From Pterois miles (Eukaryota > Chordata > Actinopteri > Perciformes > Scorpaenidae): a stretch of 64,000 bases of DNA. The translations under genes were made by a program, and so were the position numbers. This document shows positions 37,701 to 49,300 of this stretch, in pieces (positions within the stretch are counted from its first letter, which is position 1; the number at the start of each line of letters is the position of its first letter). The notes below the pieces were generated by a model, which worked only from the letters and a program-made list of their open reading frames with translations, ran no database searches and had not been told where the DNA came from. The stretch is taken from assembly GCA_947000775.1 (NCBI GenBank), contig CAMQGK010000463.1:6869501-6933500 (forward strand). Reading direction: 5' to 3'.

Positions 37701-38369
37701 CAGAGGATGTATGTAAAGAGGTAAGTAACTTCCTTAAAATTACTACAATCTTTAAGAGTTTAGTCCTGGTTGATTTGGAATCACTTGGGCAGCTATGTTA
37801 TCAGAAATACAACAGAAGAACAAGTGGTGCATCTGTTAAGAAGTGCAGCCAAACAAACTAATTTCATGTAAATTTTCAGGAATGTAACTGTAATGTTGCT
37901 TTGTTACACAGCAGTATTTATTGAAATTAATGTGTTCATTCATCTCTCACCAAACATGCTTGGACTCAACAAATGCAACAGAAAATGGTGTTTAGATTAA
38001 TTCTGTCACATCAGGGAGGATTAGGAACTGCATCATATTACTCCTCTGTGTTTATGATACTCATCTTCTTTTTCCTAGTTGGAGAGGATGGAATACGCCA
38101 GCAAGTATATCGATATTGTGAGAAACAATGATCTCAGCGGTTCGGCACTGGTCTTTGGCGATACTGATGACCTTAAAGACATCTTAGATATGACCTTTGG
38201 TGAATGGGCAACTTTCAGGTTGCACTTCCTGGGTTTTCCATCACGTTTCCGACCACAATACAAGAACATGGCACTGACACCTTCTCATCCCCATAATCCG
38301 CTGTCAGGATTCCCCCTCCATGTTGCCCATCGGTACTGGTCTAATCCCAATCTAGTTAACATTAAGTAA
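29518..38369 (+). CDS. nkpd1-like: nkpd1-like: KAP-family P-loop domain membrane protein
   Basis: Five coding exons join in frame: 29518-29536, 30217-30333, 32627-32955, 36257-37720 and 38079-38369, giving 739 codons, all with GT-AG introns. The protein resembles vertebrate NTPase KAP-family P-loop domain-containing protein 1. The N-terminal KAP segment (about 7-155) includes a GLY at the usual P-loop position but lacks GKS/T. Two membrane segments follow (about 173-196 and 215-234), as inserted in other KAP NTPases. The Walker B region (about 293-305) reads VINLDRC where KAP proteins usually have hydrophobic-DDLDRC. A conserved SPKK..LDAINILL and ISILAVNPD core follows. Exon 5 encodes a SAM-like module (644-696) ending in FGEWATF, similar to the C-terminal part of the KIDINS220 KAP region. 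It probably sits at a membrane with cytoplasmic KAP lobes and may not hydrolyse nucleotide. The ATG is chosen because it is the first in its exon and splices in frame. Cellular function is unknown. Confidence 0.92.
30217..30333 (+). CDS. nkpd1-like: nkpd1-like coding exon 2
   Basis: Acceptor CTCCTTTCAG, donor AAG|GTATGG. It encodes the degenerate P-loop region. The ATP-binding lysine and Ser/Thr are absent. Confidence 0.9.
31433..31590. mobile_element. Tc1-like MITE in nkpd1-like intron 2
   Basis: The left arm has CATTCAGAAGGTATTACAAC then CCCCTTTATTTTTT. The reverse complement of the right arm reads CATTCAGGAAGTATTCAAAC then CCCCTTCACTTT. It is about 158 bp, an internally deleted derivative of a Tc1-type element. 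Confidence 0.65.
31673..31700. repeat. Poly(A) tract
   Basis: 28 consecutive A on the plus strand, within intron 2 of the nkpd1-like gene. Confidence 0.98.
32627..32955 (+). CDS. nkpd1-like: nkpd1-like coding exon 3
   Basis: Acceptor GTCTCTTCAG, donor AAG|GTTTGT. It encodes the basic linker and the SAWHFAGSDLLWAGI block, which is a KAP-family signature. Confidence 0.92.
33662..33724 (-). other. Orphan exon-like sequence, antisense in intron 3
   Basis: On the minus strand an ATG frame of 21 codons, starting M-R-M-K-E-Q-K-L-N-L, ends exactly at a strong donor CAG|GTAAGAA. A GC-richer segment with a minisatellite lies just upstream of it, like a short 5' UTR. I found no further exon downstream on this strand. 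It may be the first exon of a captured or duplicated gene fragment, of a transposon, or chance. I do not recognise the peptide. Confidence 0.3.
33739..33840. repeat. Minisatellite, unit about 23 bp
   Basis: Four to five imperfect units of CCAGTCCCTCTGTCCCACT plus AAAA or a variant, directly next to the orphan exon-like sequence. Confidence 0.9.
34796..35140 (-). mobile_element. tRNA-derived SINE, copy B, in nkpd1-like intron 3
   Basis: Minus-strand copy of the SINE family, antisense to the host gene. The (GAA)n at the left is the reverse of the tail. The tRNA-like head is at the right, ending CTGCCGCCCC. It is nearly identical in layout to copies A, C and D. Confidence 0.87.
35400..35590 (+). 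repeat. Family Y repeat, copy 3, target of a nested MITE
   Basis: Blocks TTTTGATCTGATGATGG, AAATATTTCACTCAGAACC and CTCACGGTGGCATTATAGATGAAAA match family Y. The family sequence resumes at 36180 as AAAGTCAGGGGA after the inserted MITE. Confidence 0.6.
35592..36179. mobile_element. AAGTATACTT-rich MITE
   Basis: It starts CCTTAGAAAAAA and ends TTTTTTGTAAGG, an imperfect inverted repeat. The interior is full of AAGTATA/TATACTT words. It is 588 bp with no coding capacity. It sits inside a family Y copy and ends 77 bp before exon 4 of the nkpd1-like gene. Confidence 0.7.
36257..37720 (+). CDS. nkpd1-like: nkpd1-like coding exon 4
   Basis: A 1464-bp exon between acceptor AAATCCAG and donor GAG|GTAAGT. 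It carries both membrane segments, the Walker-B-like motif and most of the KAP core. The acceptor lies 78 bp after the end of a MITE. Confidence 0.95.
38079..38369 (+). CDS. nkpd1-like: nkpd1-like coding exon 5 (SAM-like module, stop)
   Basis: Acceptor TTTTTCCTAG, in phase with exon 4. It encodes the SAM-like module and a tail ending VNIK, with stop TAA at 38367-38369. Confidence 0.93.
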   Translation: MERMEYASKYIDIVRNNDLSGSALVFGDTDDLKDILDMTFGEWATFRLHFLGFPSRFRPQYKNMALTPSHPHNPLSGFPLHVAHRYWSNPNLVNIK

Positions 38370-38396
38370 GTGTGATATTATATATATATATATAGT

Positions 38397-38470
38397 GGCC
38401 GGTTAGCTCAGCTGGTTAGAGTGTGGTGCTAATAATGCCAAGGTTGCAGGTTCGATCCCTGTACGGGCTA
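38397..38470 (+). tRNA. tRNA-Ile (anticodon AAT)-like sequence
   Basis: 74 bp reading GGCCGGTTAGCTCAGCTGG onward, with an anticodon loop CTAATAA. The A box matches TRGCNNAGYNGG and the B box matches GGTTCGANNCC. The D, anticodon and T arms can fold, and a T-arm pair appears to have changed on both sides relative to the usual vertebrate sequence. G5 faces G68, as I recall it also does in the human gene. No TTTT terminator follows before a SINE begins at 38484, and the sequence lies 28 bp after a protein stop codon. It may be a real tRNA gene or a retroposed tRNA-like copy. Confidence 0.6.
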
Positions 38471-38483
38471 GTGCTCACATTAT

Positions 38484-38818
38484 GGGGGCGGCAGTAGCTC
38501 AGTCTGTAGGGAGTTGGCTTGGGAACCGGAGGGTCACCGGTTCAAGTCCCGACATGGACCAAAAACTGAGTGTGAACTGGTAGCTGGAGAGGTGCCAGTT
38601 TACCTCTTGGGCACTGCCGAGGTGCCCCTGAGCAAGGCACAAAACCCCCAACTGCTCGGGGCGCTTGTCAGGAGCAGCCCCCTCACTCTGACATCTCTCC
38701 ATTTACTGCATGTATGTGTGTTTCAGGTCTGCATGTACCATGTATGAGTTAAACAGAGTATAAATTGAATTTCCCCACTGTGGGACTAATAAAGGTAGAT
38801 CTTCTTCTTCTTCTTCTT
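38484..38818 (+). mobile_element. tRNA-derived SINE, copy C
   Basis: Head GGGGGCGGCAGTAGCTCAG, B box GGTTCAAGTCC, LINE-like tail GGGACTAATAAAGG and a (TTC)n end. It lies 13 bp after the tRNA-Ile-like sequence. Its AATAAA at 38788-38793 could serve as the poly(A) signal of the nkpd1-like gene. Confidence 0.88.
38788..38793 (+). terminator. Candidate poly(A) signal of the nkpd1-like gene
   Basis: AATAAA inside the SINE tail, about 420 bp after the stop codon, in sense orientation. No earlier AATAAA was seen after the stop. Use is inferred. Confidence 0.35.
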
Positions 38819-39408
38819 ATTCCCAATATTATGAGGTGCATGTTGAACATCAATAATAACTACTCCTGTAACTACTGTATGTCAGTTATCACACACATAT
38901 TTGTAAACTTATGGTGGACAAACTGTAGTAGTGTTACCTAGATGTCCAACCTTAGTTGACATGATTGTACACATACGTTTTTTAGGGATCACATTTCCTT
39001 ATATAGGTATAGGTATTTTTCACAGCAGATGTTTTGACTTGTCACAGCATAGGAAAGCACAGTTATGATGGCCAAGTGTCATTTAGCTGCTTCAGTTTCA
39101 GAGTCCTCACACTGTGTATGTTGGCTCATTGTCACATGGTAATGGCTTATCACTGTGACTCATAAAATGAAGCCATTGTTTATGTCACAAATGACACCTG
39201 TGCTTTTCCTGCTATGACAAATCAGAGTCTGGTATGAAAAAGACCTGTCATGAGTTAATGTTGTTATTTCTCTGTCAATGTGTTATAGAAGGTGCCAAGC
39301 AGAAAAGGATCAGTAAGATAAAAAGCTGTGAAATACATTATCTAAACAAATTACATAAGCTATTGTTCTAATATTGCCTTTAAAGATATTTTCAGTGCTA
39401 TTAAAATA

Positions 39409-40248
39409 CACTCCTCAAAAACATTAAGGGAACACTTCAGTCAAATATCAGATATTAATGAACAGATCTTTCAAGTTGAAAATCTTTACTAATGTACTGT
39501 ATATTATATAATTTTTTTGTGAACAAAATAATGTAACAATGGTCAGTGGAAACCAAAATTATTAACCCACTGAGGGCAGAATTCAAAATCCCAACAAAAA
39601 TCAAAGTAAAAAATTGAAATCACAGGCTGATCCAACTTGTATGAATTTCATCAACTCATAATGTCTCAGTAGTGTGTTTGGCCTCTGTGTGCACTCCTGA
39701 CAACATCTGGGTATACTCATGATGAGTCTGAGGATTGTGTCCTGAGGGATCTCCTCCCAGCCCTGTATCAGGACATCACTGCAGATATCGGACCTGCTGC
39801 TGGGTTGATGCCCTTCTACGGCCCTGTGCAGCCCTCCTTGTGTAACAGCCAGTCTCCTGGTATCTCCTCCATGCTCTTGAGACTGTGCTGGGAGACACAG
39901 CAAACCTTGTGACTGGAGGTGGACTACCTGTGCAACCTGATTGGCTGTCAGTACCGCCTCATGCTAGCAGTGACCAGGACACCAGCAGAAAACGCTAGAG
40001 AAGAATCAGTCAGGAAGGATGAGGCGAGAGATGCTGTCTGTGGCCACCACATATAAAACCATTCCCTTTTTGGAGGCTGTCTTGCTGTTGCCTTTCCATT
40101 GCTCCTGTTGTCACTTTCATTTGCACCAAAGCAGGTGAAAATGAGTCACAATCACTTGTGCTTCCTAAATTGATCCCTCAAGTTTAACTGACTTGATTTG
40201 GTGTTATACTGTGATGATTAAGTGTTCCTTCAATACCTCTGAGCAGTG
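39409..40248 (-). mobile_element. Defective Tc1/mariner element with transposase relic
   Basis: The ends read CACTCCTCAAAAACATTAAG and, reversed, CACTGCTCAGAGGTATTGAAG. Both are flanked by TA, the Tc1/mariner target. The minus strand keeps a relic of the transposase C-terminus (GWEEIPQDTI..LI.S.P..C). The rest is deleted or scrambled. 840 bp. Confidence 0.8.
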
Positions 40249-42075
<1,827 letters not shown>

Positions 42076-42110
42076 CAGGAACTCTTCCAGGTTGTTTGGC
42101 CGGAAGCAGC

Positions 42111-42225
42111 TCACTTGCGTCCCAAAGACTCCGCCAGCTTCTTGAGCCTTTTCTTGAGCTCCAGAGGAAACTTCTCATAACACTTTTTACAAACAGGCTT
42201 CATGTCAAACTCAACAAACTTGTTC
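42111..42225 (-). CDS. lims1: lims1 distal terminal exon A
   Basis: Acceptor CTTCTTTGCAG. It completes LIM5 with NKFVEFDMKPVCKKC and the usual PINCH1 tail ELKKRLKKLAESLGRK, stop TGA at 42111-42113. This is the terminus seen in standard vertebrate LIMS1. Confidence 0.95.
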
Positions 42226-43328
42226 CTGCAAAGAAGCAAAGAAAGAAAATGTCAATACTTAGTCTGATAACTTGTCTCTAGCTCACATTAACTTTTCATA
42301 TTTCCCTCCCACTGGCATAATTTTTTATCTAAACACCATCATCACTGCAGGTTAACATCTATTTGAAATTATATTAGCACTAGAGCCATACTATTATAAG
42401 TAACACCCATCTAATCTGGAATCTTGGGAGACCATTGAATTTATCATGCTTTGTCCTTTAATGCAACAATGACTTGTCTCATTCAAACAAAAATAAAGTT
42501 TGAGGGAAGCTTATAAGTAGAGCTGAAACACTTGGTAAGCCAAGTAAATTTTAAAGCAAAAATGGCAAAAATATGGCAGCACACTGCAACATAAGATAAC
42601 ACATGCAAATAGCCAAAACACAAGCAAATGGAGAAAACTTCTTCACCAGAGAATATGCACAGAACCAGGTTTCAGATTGTTGATTGAACAAAACAGGAGT
42701 TTAAAGACGTCACTATGGATTCTAGGAAATGTGATTTTTCTTCTATTTTGATATATTATAGAGATAGCAACTAATCCATGAATTGAACAGCGTAATCAAT
42801 AATGATAATAATTGTTAGCCTACTCATAGGCATCACCTGAGCCTGAGATACAAATATAGGCTTCGAAGTTTTTGCACACCTTTAATGCTTCTGTGCTTTT
42901 TTCCTGTGCTAAAGTGTGTTACTTTTCTTGTGCATGTAAAAGGTCTGCACAATTATAAAGACCAAAGTCCACATCAGAGAGAGTTTCTGTCCCCCACAGA
43001 AACACTGATCCTGAACTGCCTGAGACACCTCGCTCGCTTTTCTTCTTTGTTGTATCACCTAGGAACAAATTTGCATAACAGCTGGTTTGCCACAACCTCA
43101 AACAGAGCTATTTAGAGCAGAGCTGGTGCAGTCCAATTTGGTTCGGTTGACCAATCACAACAGTGGGCCAGCTGACAAATCAGAGGAGACGAAAAGAGAT
43201 GCTGCAGAACGGCTGGTATGAGAAAAGTGAAGTGTTTTTTGAACATTAAAGCATGTCAACATGTTCTAGTAGAAACCCAACGTACAAGTCATGACATCAT
43301 GCCATACTGTTAAACAAGAAAGACCACA

Positions 43329-43360
<32 letters not shown>

Positions 43361-46300
43361 AGGGCGGGAGAGAAATCACCAACCAACAGATGGAGTGGTG
43401 AGTTGTAAAGAATAACTCTACAGACAGATGGCAGGTTTTTTCTTGCGGTCTTTGGCATCACGCTCACGCCGAGCCAGGCGACGTTTCAGCTCCTCGGGCA
43501 TGCGCTCATAGCAGTGCTTGCACACAGGTTTCAGGTCAATTTCAACAAACTTGTCTCTGAATAACCACAGAAGTGACGTGAAGCATGTAAGAGGAGAAAT
43601 TGGAGGAAAAGGGCCAAAGAGGGAAGAGTTGTAGCGGAGAGTGAAATATACACAGACAAGAGTTAAGGTTGACACCAAAGTAGGGGTTAAGTAGGAGTGT
43701 TACAGAAAATTGAGAGGGAAAACAAGAATCAGCTGGTAGTACTGTATAGGCATAGTTGGCGAAAAGGAACTATTATGAACATCATCACATACTTGAGAGT
43801 AAGTTTTGTGTTGCAGGTGGAGCACGAGAAACAACTGACACACCAGGCCTTGTTGAGGGCAGACACCACTGAGGGAGTCACGGGAGACAAAAAAAAAAGG
43901 AAATAAGCAGTTAAGTGACATTTTATTCAAATTACCTAAAACACTGTAGTGAATATGAACTTTATTATACTGATACTCACCATCACCTTCAATCACACGG
44001 TTGCAGTGGTAGCACACATCCCCGAAGAGCTTGATAACAGAGGAATAAGGAGATTGAGTTTTTGTACAGCAAGCAATGCTAATATTATGTCTATCATGTC
44101 TTCCAAAGCCTTTATTTGACTTGGCTCTTGTGTTCCTTACCTGGTTATAATGAGTCTCACAGTAAGCCAACCCCTTCCTCTCATAATGCCGATGACCAAG
44201 GAAAGGCTTCTCACACTTGGCACACACGAAATGCTGTAAACAAAAACAAATGTTGCTGAGGGAGAGGGGGAAAAACTCCTAATGAAGGCATGTAAAACTG
44301 ACTAGAGGAGCAGATGCCAACAAAACACGAATATTGCATAAATATGTTTACTTATTGAGAAAAGTTTTTAAAAGTTATAGACTTGACCTCTGAGAAATAT
44401 TACTGTAATCCTTTAGCCCATCAGTGTGGTATCCCAGAGTGAAATAGCTCTACTTCTCTGGTGCCTGCCTGATAGAACTTCCTGAAGTGGGTAGATACTA
44501 AATTAATTTCAGCTAATGACTGTCTTTAGCATTAAATTGAGTGCTATACACTATTGATAGTCTTTTTGAACAGTATAAAACTCCTCCAGCCTCCAGACAG
44601 ATGAACACACAACTTAATCTGCTGTGCTCTGCCTCAGGAGAAATAATCTTTTTAAAAGTGCTCACACTGCTCCTACTGCTTCAAATTAGCCCATTAACAG
44701 TGTTTTGGTACTAAAGTGGTTTATTTAATTAATTACATTTCCCTGTGCATAAGTAATGGTAACTAAATGTGAAACTTACTAAAGACTTTTATTCTTCTTC
44801 TGTGGGCATTACATACAGTATAATACCAGCTCCATCAAGGTGGAAACTCAATGGAAAGATAATGACCGAATCACTTTGCACTTACACTTGCCAGTACGTA
44901 CTACTTTCCGAAGAACAAATCATGAACACGGTATTCTAAAGAAACTCCTGCAGGCCAAGCTTCCAACAGGATAATGCACCATGTCACAAAGCTCACATTG
45001 TCTCAAACTGGTTTCTTGAACACGACCATAGTTCACTGTACTCCAATGGCCTCCACAGTCACCAGATCTCAATCCAGCAGAGCACCTTTGGGATGTGGTG
45101 GAACGGGAGATTTGCATCATAGATGCAAATCTGCAGCAACTGCGTAATGTTATCATGTCAATACGGATCAAAATCTCTGAGGAATGTTTCCAACACCTTG
45201 TTGAAAGTAAGAAGAATTAAGGCTGTTTTGAAGGCAAAAGGGGGTCCAACCTTTTACTAGCAAGGTGTACCTCATTATGTGGCCAGTGAGTGTATACTGA
45301 CCATCTTTTCTTGCAAAATGTCGGGTGTAATCTGTAACATCAGTATTGTCACAAATTTATTAACCAGTGGATATATTTCCTTACTGTTCCCTAATTGCTA
45401 CACATTACTTTGAAAAGACATGAATGTAACACTGTATCTAGTGTATATAAATAGTCTCATTCTTGCTGACAAACCTCCACATGCCACTGCTTGCCCATGG
45501 CATTGACAACTCGGCCCTCAATGGGTCTCCTACAGGCACCACATATTGGCACACCCATCTTATCGTGGCAGGGCAAACAGAAGAGCTCTCCCTTCAGCTC
45601 CCTGGCTTCAGCTGTCAATTCCTTCCTGTTGACAGAGAAACATTCAAACACATCAAAGATTATTTTCCTGAAATATACTCTGACGTGTGCCATTGCCTGT
45701 GCTAAACAGTGGGGAGGAGTGGTAACACTGACCCACAGTTGTTGCAGTTGAAGTGATCTGGATGATAGGGGTCATTCTTAAAAATCAGCGGCTGCTCTTC
45801 AATGATGGCATGGCACTTCTGGCATATATACTTGCCCAGACCACGAGCTTTCTCGCGGTTATGGCACGGCCGGCAGAGGTGCCTGAGGTAAATGGAGAAC
45901 ACAATTAAGCAGTGTCAGGAAAGTATAATATAATGTTTTGACATACTCTGTCACAGCTGCTCAAAATTCCATTATTTGTTAGAACACAAAACTGAGAGCG
46001 TCAGCAGCTTGACATGTGTAACCACCTGTTTTACAGGCTGTCACGGTGTTATATTAAGACTGTAATAAGATGGGATACTTACCTGCCAGCATTTTTGACA
46101 AACCCCACGTCTGCAAGCACAGCCTGGCAAATGTCACAGCAGAAACAGTCAGGGTGCCAACTATTGTTCATGGCCTTAATGACACGACCAATGATGAACT
46201 CCCCTGAGAGAAACCCACAAGTGAGAGATCAGTTTAAGGCAAGTCTAAGTTTGACTTTTCCAATATTTATTTGGGACTGGAAGCTATTATTTGATTTGAT

Positions 46301-49300
46301 TTATTTGACAGGTCAAAAGATAGATAGCTAGATAACACCTTAATACATATTCATATATCATAGTCCCTAATGAGCACTCCATTATGGAGTCCTGGTGTTA
46401 CTACAGTGCACTACAGTGCTTCCTATAGTGTTCTCAAAGTGACACTTTAACGGTGAACGCATTTTAATTTAATTAGAGCGTGTCTGTTTCTCCCTGGACA
46501 CAGTCAAGTGGTATTTATATTAAGCTTATGTAACAATAAAATGCATCTTGGGTGATTTACAACACAGGTGGGAAGTTTTAAATAAATGTATGAATAGACT
46601 TAAAGATCAGTGAGGACACACTGGGATCTCTCAAACAACATCATACACATAAGGAGGTCAGGCATGCTTATGTGCACATACAGTATGACCCTGTGTGGGG
46701 AGATGTGGTGAAGGCTGCTTGCTAAGCATGGAGCAGTTTGTGTAAGGTCTGACAAATAAACAATGAGTAGACAACAATCCAAAAGCAAACAGGGGGACCA
46801 ACAAGAAGGATTTTGGAACCACTGGCGTGGGGTGAACACAGTGAGAGTATTAAATGAATGCTTAACATTTTAATGTGCTTACGTCATGGCAAACCTTCAC
46901 CACCAATGCCAAACAACTAGGGAAACGGTTTCAAGCAAAATCCAACTCTAGTTCTGAAAAAGCCAAGCAATTCCTTCACAACCATATTGTTAAATGCAAA
47001 TGCCATTTTTCACACTGGAAATTTATCTATTAAGAGTCATAGTTGGAAAACATATGGAACGATAGGACTGTCCAAGCTTACGCGATAATAATGCATTGAC
47101 GCAAATTCCTCTTAACGCCACTTTCTTTAAATCATTAACGCAATTGATCTTCCGGAGGATGCACCAGGCTCAGTTCTAAAGCTAGAGTGAAGGTACTTGC
47201 ATCATATGAAACTACAAAACCAAAGGAAACCATCGGTTCCAACCATGTGAAGGATGTTAAATAAGGCCCCAAACTTGTGCTAAATTTTGGCAAGGGAAAA
47301 ACAGTCATGACCATTTTCAAAGACCACCCACCTCAAGTTATGTGAATGAAAATGCGTTCTCTGGGTACCCACGAGCCAGCACACTGACACTGATAGTTGT
47401 TGTTGTCTGTTAGACTTGAGTTTGCCAAGTTATGATTTAAGCATATTTTTATGCTAAATGCAGTACCCGTGAGGGTCTCTGGACAATATTTGTCAATGTT
47501 GTGCGTGTCAATTTATTTCCAATAATTAAATATACATACATTTGCAAAACAGCAAGCACATTTGCCCACTCCCATGTTGATAAGGATATTAAATACTTGA
47601 CAAATCTCCATTTAAGGTACATTTTGAGCAGATAAAAAAGGTGTGATTAATTTGTGATCCAATTTGTCATGGATAATCATGCAATTAATCACAATTAAAT
47701 ATTGTAATCAATTGACAGCCCTACTCTCAATACAAGATACTATATTCTTTACACAAAGTGGTTGCTAGTTTTCCTAGGGTCCACACAATCCCACAATACT
47801 GGCTCTGGATAGGCCCTAAATGACTGAAGGCCTATAACACTCACCACACTGATGACAGCAAGGGGCGAAGAGCATCTGGAAGTCATGTTCACAATATTTT
47901 CTTCCTTCAAACTGTGTAGAGAAGATTGAGATACCTTCAGCTCAGGAGAAACATTCAAAACGTTCTCTATATATAAAGAGTGCCACACACACAGTACCTT
48001 TACTTATTACTGTTACTTACTTATTTTATTGTCAATTTTCTTCATTGCACCTTCTTTCCTTCATTGCACCTTCTCTTTTAATTTGTACTATACTGTATTT
48101 ATCTGTACTGTGTTGATGCTGCTATGACACCCGAATTTCCCTCCAGGGATTAATAAAGGTTCATCTTATCTTATCTTGCATATCACCCCACATGCAGCAC
48201 ATAAAACACGGTGTTGACTTGTGAAAAGATTTACAGTGATTATTTGAGTGCACTACCTCATAGAAGAGTCCCTCTGGGAACTGCTGGAAACACTGGGCAC
48301 ACACAAAGCACTGTTCGTGGTACAGCTCTCCATTACTGTTGACAATCTTCTCAGTCGGAGCAAAGCCACTCTTGCATCGCTCACATGCCGCACTGGCCAG
48401 GGCATTAGCAATGCTGTTGCATGAGACAAGAAACTACATATCAGCACAGTACTTCCCCCAGAGTCTCTGTGAAATGTTAGGCTGACAAATAGACTAACTG
48501 GGATGCTGGACCAATGTTTATCATTTCTCACATTACTCCTACATTAACTGCTATGTTTGTTTCAGCAGCTGTCACCATGGAGAGTGGAAAATAATATGTG
48601 AATCAGTTGGGGGACTCACTGACACTGTTACTCACTGGACAGCCATCTCCTAATTTGGTAAGAGAGTAGAGGTACTGAAACCTAGCTGAGAAACGATGTG
48701 CAGCCTTTCCTCCACACACAATTGGATTACATATAAAAGAGAGCCAGACAGACTAATAATAGCCAGACCAATATACAGTTCAATGCCTTCGGTCAGTGGT
48801 CCAATCTTGACTGAAGATGCGTGTTACTGATGATGTTAAAATTAAGATGCAAACTAAAACAGTCGCTAATCAAACCAAACTTCATTTAGTTAGTCCATCA
48901 TTTTGCCCAGTTACGACACGCCTAGATGCGGTCTTTAAGTTGCTTTAAGTAGCTTCAAATCAATCTCGGTCATACGTGAGTGCTCATAGCCTTAATGATT
49001 AGTTCAGGGGTGGTCAGTGCTAAAAATTCGCATTATGTTGAGAATAAAAACCAACAGCTAACTAGCATGCTAATCGTACGGTTAGCCCCAATGCAGGAAA
49101 GAACACTTATAACGCTAAAGTCAGCTATAACATAAACAGTGAACCTGCCTTTAAACTGTTACACTGGGCCTAAATGCGGATTGATAACATCTTTGCTGGT
49201 GTACTGGTCTATTATACTGTCGCGTTAGCTAACTTTGCCCCTGTGGCTACGTGGTGAAGCTAATAAGACGTTAGCTTTAGCATGCTGGCAGAAGTTAGCG

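Noticed and set aside
39601..39903. 100-codon minus-strand frame as a gene
   Set aside because: It is a partial, rearranged Tc1 transposase relic inside TIRs.
43700..44227. 175-codon minus-strand frame as a single LIM exon
   Set aside because: It reads through the exon 7 and exon 8 introns. Conserved splice sites at 44141 and 43981-44029 define the true exons.
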